A model generated the notes under the pieces. It saw nothing but the letters and a program-made list of their open reading frames with translations, ran no database searches and was not told the origin of the DNA. From Salsipaludibacter sp038233055 (lineage in GTDB: Bacteria > Actinomycetota > Nitriliruptoria > Nitriliruptorales > Nitriliruptoraceae), in contig JBBSMS010000168.1 of assembly GCA_038233055.1 (NCBI GenBank), positions 1 through 6,867 of the forward strand: DNA of 6,867 nt. The letters are read 5' to 3'. The position numbers were made by a program, and so were the translations under genes. Numbering within the stretch: the stretch's first letter is position 1; the number at the start of each line of letters is the position of its first letter. Positions 1 to 5,753 of this stretch are shown piece after piece.

Positions 1-1
1 C

Positions 2-232
2 CTCGACGTGTTGACGTCCGAGGCGACCTGGACGCGCCCCGACGGCGTGATCGTGGTCACCCGCCCCCGCGCCGGTCCCGCTCCTCTCCTGCCGGTCACG
101 CCGACCACGCCCCCCACTCGGGTGGCGCCGGCCGCGCCCGCCACGCCGACCGCCCGGGCCGACCGCCCACCGACGGACAACCCACCCTTGCCCGGTCTGA
201 CCGGCTTCGACGCCCGTGGTCCGACCGGTTGA
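2..232 (+). CDS. 3' end of an unidentified plus-strand protein with Pro/Thr/Ala-rich tail (partial)
   Basis: An open frame runs in from the left edge and stops at TGA 230-232. A GTG at 8 could be read as a start, but no Shine-Dalgarno fits in the bases before it, and the frame stays open to the edge, so this is more likely the C-terminus of a longer gene. Third codon positions are nearly all G or C, as in the real genes here. The first ~25 residues look like folded protein (SEATWTRPDGVIVVTRP). The rest is a low-complexity tail rich in Pro, Thr, Ala and Arg, probably a disordered extension. No family is recognisable. It is convergent with the DUF4331 gene, 172 bases away, and the hairpin at 325-355 lies between them. 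Coding status is inferred from codon bias and from the fitting terminator position. Confidence 0.5.
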   Translation, partial: LDVLTSEATWTRPDGVIVVTRPRAGPAPLLPVTPTTPPTRVAPAAPATPTARADRPPTDNPPLPGLTGFDARGPTG

Positions 233-324
233 CGAACGGCATCGAACACTCGCTGCGATCAGCCGTGGCGCATGGCCGTGGGAAACAGTCGTGGGAACGG
301 ACAGAGAACAGCGTGGGAGACGGC

Positions 325-355
325 CGTGGCCCGGGCCTTGGAGGCCCGGGCCACG
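325..355. terminator. Bidirectional hairpin terminator between convergent genes
   Basis: A perfect 13-bp inverted repeat (CGTGGCCCGGGCC, 325-337, and its complement, 343-355) encloses a 5-base loop TTGGA. It lies 50 bases past the DUF4331 stop and 92 bases past the stop of the left-edge gene, so it can serve both transcripts. No T-run follows on either strand. Such hairpins without a U-tract are common at gene ends in high-GC actinobacteria, but termination efficiency cannot be judged from sequence. Confidence 0.75.
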
Positions 356-404
356 TGCATGCCGGATCGGTGCGGGCCGTCGTGGCCCCGCACCCGGATC
401 CGGT

Positions 405-2021
405 TCAGGCAAAGACCCCCTCGTCCTCACGACGGCCACGCACCAGCGACGTGAACCCGGCCGCCATCAGTGCCAGGGCCAGGGCCCCGGTCACCAGGCT
501 CATGGCCGGAACACCGTTGGGGAACGGACCCGACCCGCCGCTGCCGACGGGAACTCCGACGGCGCCGGACTGGTTGACCGACTCCATGTTCGGCAGCGCC
601 ACGTACGGGAACGTGTCACCGAAGGCACTGTCGTTGGTGTCAACGAGGTCGCCGCCAGCCAGCTCCGGGACGATCTCACCGGTGCGGACCGCACCTTCGA
701 GCGCCTGGATCTCGATGTCGACCACGTCGTCGGCGAGCCGACGACCGTTCGGGAAGCCCTGCAAGTCACCGCCGAGCACGCCGAGGCGGCTGGGGTCGTA
801 GCTGGGCGCGATGGTCAGGTTCAACCGCAGCATCTCCGACGGCTGGAACTTCGCCGGGTTGACGTCCTTGTTGATCAGTTGCGAGTTCAGGTCGGCGTCG
901 ACCGGACCGCCCTGGCCCTTGGCGATCCCGGTCAGGAAGATCTGGACCAGGTCGTCGCGCGGTGTTTTCGGCGCTTCGATCCCGTAGATCGCCTCGATCA
1001 GCTTCGGGACCTCGGGGTCCTGTACGCGCTCGAGGATGGCGCCGCCGGCCGCGGTCGCGTCCTGGTCGGGCGAGAGCGCGTTGAAGGCGTCCTTGAGCCC
1101 GGCCGGCACGACGACCTCGTTCACCAGCGGGTTGCCGAGTCGCGACACCTGGACGTAGCGGCCGCGTTCCTTCTGGCTGCCTTCCTTGCGGACGGTCACC
1201 TTCGGCACCGACGTCGTGGTCCACACGCCGATGGCGGGGTTGCGACGGGCGTGACCGCGCAGCGCCAGCTCGTTGATCGGCACCTGCAGGGCGATGGTGT
1301 TGACGTTGTAGCCGGCGAGGGTGTCGACCCCCCTCTCGGACAGGTCACCGCCGTACAGGAGGTCAAACACGCGCAGGTCCAGGAAGAACGGGTCGTCGGC
1401 CTGGCCCGAGTAGGTCGTGCCGCCACCGGACACGTTCGTGATCGCCATGTCCCGCAGCGACCCGTAGTCCGGCATGCTCGCCGGCCCGGTGAAGGACGGG
1501 GCGACGGGGCCGGACGACACCTTGCGCGACCGCCACTTGCCGTGGGCCATGTGCAGCCGCGTCAGTGTGAACTCTTGGCGGAACAGCAGGTTCTCGTCCC
1601 GCAGGCTGGTCACCGGGCCGTTGTTGTACAGGAAGGTCGACCGGCCACGGTTGTCCGTGGTCGTGAACTCCCACCGATAGATGATGTCGGGCTTGGCATC
1701 CCCGTTGTTGTCGATGTTGATGTCGTGGCGGGCGTCCGTGGCGAACGGATAGAAGTTCGGCCCACCGTTGGGCTCGGAGAACGGCGACCAGTTGGCCACC
1801 ATGGTGACCGTGGACTTGTCATCAGGACTCACGAACGCGTACAGGTCCGTGTTGTCCAGCGCGGGCGTCTCCGCAATCAGGGGGGCTTCGCGGTGGGACG
1901 AGGCGCTGCTGATCGACGGGACGGCGCCGACCAGGGCCATGGCCATCAGGGTGGACCCGGTGACCAGGAGTGGCCGTGTGCGACGACGACCCCTCGCGAG
2001 GGAAGGTGGGGTGCTCTTCAT
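405..2021 (-). CDS. DUF4331 domain-containing secreted, C-terminally anchored protein
   Basis: This 538-residue protein belongs to the DUF4331 family, whose biochemical role is unknown. The N-terminus has an Arg-rich n-region (residues 10-16), a hydrophobic stretch at about 18-36 and a likely signal peptidase site near residues 40-42, just before the family hallmark SSHREAPLIA (41-50) and DNTDLYAF (56-63). Other family signatures are the Asp/Asn-rich loop IDNNGDAKPD (103-112, resembling a calcium-binding loop), GQADDPFFLDL (206-216), FPNGRRLADDVVDI (423-436) and FPYVALP (471-477). A Gly/Ser linker leads to a C-terminal hydrophobic helix (about 504-527) and a basic tail RGRRE, so the mature protein should be outside the cell and held by its C-terminus. 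No LPXTG-type motif precedes the helix. The ATG at 2021 is chosen because GAAAGGA (2028-2034) sits 6 bases upstream and the signal peptide begins there. The open frame extends to 2396, but that part looks non-coding. The gene lies 529 bases downstream of the transporter gene and probably has its own promoter. Confidence 0.93.
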   Translation of the reverse strand: MKSTPPSLARGRRRTRPLLVTGSTLMAMALVGAVPSISSASSHREAPLIAETPALDNTDLYAFVSPDDKSTVTMVANWSPFSEPNGGPNFYPFATDARHDINIDNNGDAKPDIIYRWEFTTTDNRGRSTFLYNNGPVTSLRDENLLFRQEFTLTRLHMAHGKWRSRKVSSGPVAPSFTGPASMPDYGSLRDMAITNVSGGGTTYSGQADDPFFLDLRVFDLLYGGDLSERGVDTLAGYNVNTIALQVPINELALRGHARRNPAIGVWTTTSVPKVTVRKEGSQKERGRYVQVSRLGNPLVNEVVVPAGLKDAFNALSPDQDATAAGGAILERVQDPEVPKLIEAIYGIEAPKTPRDDLVQIFLTGIAKGQGGPVDADLNSQLINKDVNPAKFQPSEMLRLNLTIAPSYDPSRLGVLGGDLQGFPNGRRLADDVVDIEIQALEGAVRTGEIVPELAGGDLVDTNDSAFGDTFPYVALPNMESVNQSGAVGVPVGSGGSGPFPNGVPAMSLVTGALALALMAAGFTSLVRGRREDEGVFA

Positions 2022-2027
2022 GGTGCA

Positions 2028-2034
2028 TCCTTTC
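2028..2034 (-). promoter_or_regulatory. Ribosome binding site of the DUF4331 gene
   Basis: On the minus strand the sequence reads GAAAGGA, then TGCACC, then ATG (2021-2019). The purine-rich core is complementary to the 16S rRNA 3' end at normal spacing. It decides between the ATG at 2021 and in-frame starts further upstream, up to 2396. Confidence 0.75.
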
Positions 2035-2144
2035 ACCGCCCCGTTCGGGGTCGGCAGGTGCATGGACTTCGACCGCACGGTGATCCGTACGGCTCGACGC
2101 CGGCCGCGACCCCGACCCGGTCCCCGCCAGCGCCACCGGTGTCC

Positions 2145-2166
2145 GTGCCCGTCAGTCGACGGGCAC
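2145..2166. repeat. 9-bp perfect hairpin with 4-base loop in the DUF4331 leader
   Basis: GTGCCCGTC (2145-2153) and GACGGGCAC (2158-2166) are exact complements around the loop AGTC. It starts 124 bases upstream of the DUF4331 ATG. On the minus strand no T-run follows, so a classical attenuator is not evident. Confidence 0.45.
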
Positions 2167-2170
2167 ACGC

Positions 2171-2187
2171 CCCGGGATGGTCCCGGG
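2171..2187. repeat. 7-bp perfect inverted repeat with 3-base loop
   Basis: CCCGGGA (2171-2177) and TCCCGGG (2181-2187) flank TGG. It lies five bases from the 9-bp hairpin at 2145-2166, so the two would form adjacent stem-loops in the DUF4331 leader RNA. Confidence 0.4.
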
Positions 2188-2241
2188 TGTCCACCGGTGA
2201 CCCATGGCACAAACCCCGTGAAGGTCCACTGCCCTGCGTCA

Positions 2242-2267
2242 GTCGGCAACCACGTCGTGGTGCCGAC
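2242..2267. repeat. 26-base near-perfect dyad in the DUF4331 upstream region
   Basis: GTCGGC (2242-2247) pairs with GCCGAC (2262-2267), and ACCACG (2249-2254) pairs with CGTGGT (2256-2261), with a single unpaired A at 2248 and T2255 at the centre. Twelve paired positions in 26 bases is well above short chance repeats. The shape suits a dimeric repressor site or, in RNA, a hairpin about 220 bases before the start codon. Confidence 0.45.
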
Positions 2268-2386
2268 CATGGGTGACCTCGCCCGCACCCGGTTCCGGAC
2301 CTTGCCCCCCTCCGCTGTTCCGTCATCCGTGGCGTCGTCGGAGCCACACGCGGCCATTGGTCCTGGATCGGACCGACGGTCGCCAC

Positions 2387-2411
2387 GCATCCACACGGGA
2401 CGCGTGGGTGC
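2387..2411 (-). repeat. Leader hairpin, 11-bp stem with one mismatch
   Basis: GCATCCACACG (2387-2397) and CGCGTGGGTGC (2401-2411) pair across a 3-base loop. In minus-strand RNA this gives ten pairs, one of them G-U, with one C-A mismatch. It would lie close to the 5' end of a transcript starting near 2428. Confidence 0.35.
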
Positions 2412-2429
2412 CCGACGTCGACGTTCGGG
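2411..2429. promoter_or_regulatory. Imperfect palindrome at the predicted transcription start (operator candidate)
   Basis: CCCGACGTC (2411-2419) is followed directly by its complement, with one extra T inserted at 2425 (GACGTTCGGG, 2420-2429). The centre ACGTCGACGT (2415-2424) is a perfect 10-base palindrome. It begins about 6 bases downstream of the TATGAT hexamer, where a repressor would block transcription initiation. No regulator gene is in the window, so the binding protein is unknown. Confidence 0.3.
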
Positions 2430-2434
2430 ACTTC

Positions 2435-2440
2435 ATCATA
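2435..2440 (-). promoter_or_regulatory. Possible -10 element for the DUF4331 gene
   Basis: The minus strand reads TATGAT, one mismatch from the housekeeping -10 consensus TATAAT and striking in such GC-rich DNA. At 16-18 bases upstream there is no good TTGACA-like -35 (the best is around CACCGT). This could be a weak or activator-dependent promoter, or chance. Transcription would start near 2428 and give a leader of about 400 nucleotides. Confidence 0.3.
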
Positions 2441-2550
2441 GGGTGATTCGTGGCAGGACGGTGCATCGGATTGGATCGGGCGCCCCGCGCGCAACTGCGA
2501 GCGGCTGTCGATGGTCGTCGATGCCGCCGTGCCAGCGCTTCGCCCCAGGG

Positions 2551-4428
2551 TCAGGCTCCGACCAACAGGGCCCGCACCACCAGTCCGAGACCCACAACCA
2601 GGACGAGGCAGGCGGTGCCCAGCGGCAGGAAGGCCGACAGGCGTCCGATCATGTCCGCCGCCCGGCCGCCGCCCTCGGCGCGATCCAGCCGATGTCGCAG
2701 GCGGACCAACAGCAACCCGACCGCTGTCAGCGTGCCGGCCATCCCGACCCCGTAGGCCAGCACCAGGAACGTCCCGAACAGCGTCCGGCCCAGGGCCACC
2801 GATCCCAACAGCACGACCAGCGCCGACGGGCTGGGGACCAGTCCACCCGCCACCGCCATCCCCACCAGCCCGCGACGGGTGAAGCGCGGATCCCCGTCGA
2901 TCGGACCGTGGCTGTGCTGCCCGCGCCCGTGGCCATGGTCGTGTCCGTGCCCGTGGTCGTGTCTGGACCCGTCGCCGTCGGCGTGCCCGTCGCCGAGGCC
3001 GTGGGCATGTGCGTCCTCGTGCCGGTGGTCGTGCCCGTGATCGCCCCCGTTGACGTGTCCGCGGCCGCCGTCCTGCGCGTGGGCTCCGACCTCGTGCTGG
3101 TCACCGAGATGGTGGTCCGCGTGCGCGGTGCCGACGGTGCCGTCGTGTCCCTGCGCGTGGTCGGCGTGTGTGTGGTCGGCGTGCGCGTGGGCCTCGGCAG
3201 CAGCAGCGGCGGCCGCCACGGGAGCAGGCACGGTCGACGAAGTCACGGGTCGGTTGCTCGCGATCGTGCTGGCGGCCTGGGCACGGGCATGCGCGGCGCG
3301 GCGTCGGCGGGCGCGCACGGCGTCGCGGACCAGGCCGACCCCGATCCCGGCGATCAACAGCCCGCTGACAAGCCCGAGGCGTTGCAGGATCACCTCGCCG
3401 GCAACGGCCGTACCCACTGTCAGCAGCAGGCCCAACAGCAGGACACCGGCCGTGTGGGTCAGCGTCACCGTGCCTCCGACGATGAGTGCATCGGTCCGTG
3501 AGCCTCGCCGACCGGCGAGGTAGGCCGCCATGACGGTCTTGCCGTGACCGGGCAGCATGGCGTGGCCGGCGCCAAGCACCATGGCCAGCAGGATCGCCAG
3601 GCCTCCGACCAGCGGGGTCAACTCGTCGCGACCGATCGTGTCCTCGAGCATCCGGTCCCCGGCCGCCACCATCCGACTGAACGGATCGCCCGCCCCGGCC
3701 AGGGACTCGGCCTGGGTGGCCGGACCGGCGTCACCGGACACGACCGTGATCGTCGCCGAGCGGACGTCCAGCGGCGACGACAGCAACTCCTCCGGATAGG
3801 ACCGCAACTGGTCGCTCACGCTGGTCGACGGCAGGCCTGACTCGACCGCCACGCCGTCCTCGATTACGACCATCTCGCGCCACCCCACTCGTTCCTGGTC
3901 GTAGTCGTCGACGACCTCCACGACCATGCCCGCGACCACCTCGACCGGCGCGGACAGGCGACAGGTCAGTCGCAGGGTGTCGAGGCCCGCAGCGCCCGGT
4001 TCCGGCACCATCGCCACCTCGCCGACCTCCATGGCGACCTCGTCACCGTCAACCGTGATGGCCAGGGCCGCGGCCAGGTCGCGACACCGTCGGTCCGCGG
4101 TCGCCGCCAGTTCGTCGGCATCCATCTCCCCGTTGCCGTCGGCGTCGATCTCGGGTCGGGCCTGGCGCGTGGGGATCTCGGCCGTGTCCACCACCGCGAG
4201 CACGTCGATGCCGTCGGGCGCGATGGTCAACTCGTGGTAGTGGTTGACCGAGAAGTTCCCCAGGGGGTGGGCCGAAGCCGGCTGGGCAGCGACGGCCGAC
4301 ACGACCGCCATGCCGGCCAGCACCAGGGCCGCGCGCGCCGGCCCCGAGCGATGGACGTGGCGACCACCGGCACGCACGACCCGGTCCTGCGATGGGGCCC
4401 GGTACGCCCGCCGAGTCCCGGCGGCCAT
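2551..4428 (-). CDS. NicO/RcnA-like nickel/cobalt-type transporter with exported EF-hand N-terminal domain and His-rich loop
   Basis: This 625-residue membrane protein probably transports a divalent metal across the cytoplasmic membrane. A signal peptide (hydrophobic about 33-48, likely cleavage after ASA at 53) exposes an N-terminal domain beginning HPLGNFSVNHY (54-64), typical of actinobacterial proteins of this kind. That domain holds a canonical EF-hand loop (95-106) with acidic or Asn ligands at D95, D97, N99, E101, D103 and E106. The transport part starts with a helix at about 272-290 and the motif GHAMLPGHGKT (288-298; H289, H295, K297), followed by THTAG with H325. Residues 414-507 carry 27 histidines, mostly HxH and HDH repeats, then three more helices (about 519-545, 549-575, 596-621) with GGLVPSPSAL. 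Such a His-rich segment between membrane halves is seen in NicO/RcnA-type nickel/cobalt proteins. The ATG at 4428 overlaps the TPR stop by one base (TGATG) with no clear Shine-Dalgarno, implying coupled translation. Substrate and direction are not determined; sulfite/thiol exporters share the fold. Confidence 0.85.
   Translation of the reverse strand: MAAGTRRAYRAPSQDRVVRAGGRHVHRSGPARAALVLAGMAVVSAVAAQPASAHPLGNFSVNHYHELTIAPDGIDVLAVVDTAEIPTRQARPEIDADGNGEMDADELAATADRRCRDLAAALAITVDGDEVAMEVGEVAMVPEPGAAGLDTLRLTCRLSAPVEVVAGMVVEVVDDYDQERVGWREMVVIEDGVAVESGLPSTSVSDQLRSYPEELLSSPLDVRSATITVVSGDAGPATQAESLAGAGDPFSRMVAAGDRMLEDTIGRDELTPLVGGLAILLAMVLGAGHAMLPGHGKTVMAAYLAGRRGSRTDALIVGGTVTLTHTAGVLLLGLLLTVGTAVAGEVILQRLGLVSGLLIAGIGVGLVRDAVRARRRRAAHARAQAASTIASNRPVTSSTVPAPVAAAAAAAEAHAHADHTHADHAQGHDGTVGTAHADHHLGDQHEVGAHAQDGGRGHVNGGDHGHDHRHEDAHAHGLGDGHADGDGSRHDHGHGHDHGHGRGQHSHGPIDGDPRFTRRGLVGMAVAGGLVPSPSALVVLLGSVALGRTLFGTFLVLAYGVGMAGTLTAVGLLLVRLRHRLDRAEGGGRAADMIGRLSAFLPLGTACLVLVVGLGLVVRALLVGA
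2890..3205 (-). repeat. Low-complexity DNA coding the His/Asp/Gly/Ala-rich loop
   Basis: On the plus strand short units such as GTGGTCGTG, GTCGTGTCCGTG and GTGGTCGGCGTG recur irregularly, which are CAC/CAT, GAC and GGC codons on the coding strand. They encode the transporter's metal-binding loop. The repeat is degenerate and in frame, so length variation by slippage in multiples of three would be tolerated. It is part of the transporter gene, not a separate element. Confidence 0.6.
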
Positions 4429-5753
4429 CAGGACCCGGCCAGCGCGTCCAGGGCTGCCCGGGCCCGGGGTCCGTGGAGCGGCGAGAACCACGGGTTGGTG
4501 TCCAGTGCCTCGCCGAGGTGGGTTCGGGCGTCGTCGTCCATGCCCAGCGCCTGTTCGATGATCCCGCGGTGGTACAGGAAGGCCGCGTTGCGACCCTCCA
4601 ACGCCGTGGCCTCCACCGCCAGCGGCAGGGCCTCGTCGTCGCGTCCGGCCGCGTGCAGGGCCCACGCCAGCGCGTCGGCCGAGTCGACGTTCTGGCGCCG
4701 GGACCGTTCGCGTTCGGCGGCGGCGACCGCCACGTCGGGGTCGCCGAAGTCGGCCTCGAGATGGGCGGCCGTGAGGTCGTCCGCGACCCCGTTCTCCTCG
4801 AACAACTGCTGCACCACATCCAGGACGTCGAACTGCTCCCGCGCGGCCTCCTCCTCGTCGCGAGCCATCAACCAGGTCCCGTACTCGGCCAGGTACTCCG
4901 GCAACGGACGGGCGGCCACGACCGCCTCCCATCCGGCACGCGCCGCCTCGACATCCCCGGTGGCCGTGTCGACCCGGGCCAACCCGGCCAGCAGTGCGGG
5001 GTCGTCGGGCACCAAGGCCAGGCCCGCCAGGAAGTCCTCGCGCGCGGAGTCGAGGTCGCCGTTGGTGAAGGCCAGCAGCCCCAGGTAGGTGTGGACCCAG
5101 GCCGCCCCGGCGCCGCCGCTGGTCATCCCCAGCGCCCGTTCGAGCGCCTCGCGGGAGCGCTCGACCTCGCCGTGCAGTTCGAGGTCGTAGGAGGCGCGGG
5201 TCAGCGACGACAGCCCGGGCCGCAGGTCGACCATTCGCTGGGCCGCGTCGGTGGCGCCGTCGTAGTCACCGAGCTGGACCAGCGCATCGGCCAGCACGCC
5301 CCACGAGGTGGCGTTGGCGGGGTTGATGTCCAGGGCCTGGCGCGCGGCGTCCTCGGCCTGTTCGAAGTCGTGGCGGGCATTGGCCAGCGCACCCAACCCG
5401 GTCAGGGCGAGGTCGTTGTCGTCCGGGCGTTCCTCCAACGACCGTTCCAGCGCACCCTCGGCCCGCGGGTAGTAGGACGGATCGGCGCTGATGCGGGCCT
5501 GCTCGACGTAGGCGACGCCCAGCGTGGCCCACGTGGTCCAGTCGCCCGGGACCTTCTCCAACCGCTGCTGCGCCTGCTCGATGCCGAACTCCAGGGCCGG
5601 CAACGCGGAGCCCGCCAGGACCGGCTCCGTCACGACCGTGGCACCGGCTTCGCCCGATCGTCCCAGCCACGCGTCGATGCCCACGACCGCCACGAAGAAG
5701 AGCGTGACGCCTGCCACCAGGGCGACGACGGCCTGCGTCCGGCGCAGGGTCAT
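4428..5753 (-). CDS. Membrane-anchored tetratricopeptide repeat (TPR) protein
   Basis: This 441-residue protein has a single N-terminal membrane helix (about 8-28) after a short basic start (MTLRR), so the body should lie outside the membrane or in the wall zone. From about residue 73 to 423 it is made of TPR-like helix pairs, roughly nine, for example about 112-145 (ending ALDINPAN), 147-180 (ending RPGL), 216-250 (ending VPDD) and 390-423 (ending ALDTNPWF). Each shows the Trp/Leu-Gly-Ala and terminal Pro pattern of TPRs. TPR arrays bind peptides or other proteins, so a scaffold or assembly role is the natural inference; no enzyme motif is visible. The start at 5753 is chosen because its ATG overlaps the sortase stop (ATGA) and the membrane helix follows directly. 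GGGG lies just upstream as a weak ribosome site. An open extension to 5846 lies inside the sortase gene and is rejected. The 3' end overlaps the transporter start by one base. Confidence 0.88.
   Translation of the reverse strand: MTLRRTQAVVALVAGVTLFFVAVVGIDAWLGRSGEAGATVVTEPVLAGSALPALEFGIEQAQQRLEKVPGDWTTWATLGVAYVEQARISADPSYYPRAEGALERSLEERPDDNDLALTGLGALANARHDFEQAEDAARQALDINPANATSWGVLADALVQLGDYDGATDAAQRMVDLRPGLSSLTRASYDLELHGEVERSREALERALGMTSGGAGAAWVHTYLGLLAFTNGDLDSAREDFLAGLALVPDDPALLAGLARVDTATGDVEAARAGWEAVVAARPLPEYLAEYGTWLMARDEEEAAREQFDVLDVVQQLFEENGVADDLTAAHLEADFGDPDVAVAAAERERSRRQNVDSADALAWALHAAGRDDEALPLAVEATALEGRNAAFLYHRGIIEQALGMDDDARTHLGEALDTNPWFSPLHGPRARAALDALAGS

Larger units (their letters stand above)
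2022..2550 (-). other. Gene-free leader region upstream of DUF4331, dense in inverted repeats
   Basis: No convincing gene lies in these 529 bases. On the minus strand there are a TATGAT -10-like hexamer (2440-2435), a 19-base imperfect palindrome at the predicted transcription start (2411-2429) and hairpin-forming repeats at 2387-2411, 2242-2267, 2171-2187 and 2145-2166. If transcription starts near 2428, the mRNA would carry a structured 5' leader of about 400 nucleotides. No clear terminator hairpin follows the transporter stop at 2551, so read-through from the upstream operon is also possible. I do not recognise a known riboswitch class. High GC raises the chance rate of short repeats, so only the longer ones deserve weight. 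Confidence 0.5.

Noticed and set aside
216..2276. A 686-codon plus-strand open frame opposite DUF4331
   Set aside because: It is antisense to a clear DUF4331 family gene with signal peptide and ribosome site. Long antisense frames are expected where third positions are almost all G or C, and the translation is Arg/Val/Gly-rich without any domain.
2022..2396. N-terminal extension of DUF4331 by 125 codons
   Set aside because: It would put a Gly/Arg-rich stretch before a clear signal peptide and ignore the well-placed GAAAGGA at 2028-2034.
2323..2439. Small minus-strand frame of 38 codons starting ATGATG near the -10 candidate
   Set aside because: No ribosome site precedes it, the product is Arg/Ser-rich without features, and its ATGs overlap the TATGAT hexamer.
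2478..2485. GGGCGCCC palindrome downstream of the transporter stop as its terminator
   Set aside because: It is only 8 bases with no loop and no T-run; such palindromes are frequent by chance at this GC content.
2890..3205. Short recurring GTG-rich units resembling a CRISPR or tandem-repeat array
   Set aside because: Units are irregular, have no constant spacers and are explained by His, Asp and Gly codons of the transporter.
1768..3501. A 577-codon plus-strand open frame spanning the leader and part of the transporter
   Set aside because: It crosses a non-coding leader and the antisense of the His-rich loop. The translation is a low-complexity mix of Pro, Arg, Gln and Val runs that changes character along its length.
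4429..4932. 168-codon N-terminal extension of the transporter frame
   Set aside because: It lies wholly within the TPR gene in another frame and is Arg/Gly-rich. The ATG at 4428 directly precedes a signal peptide.
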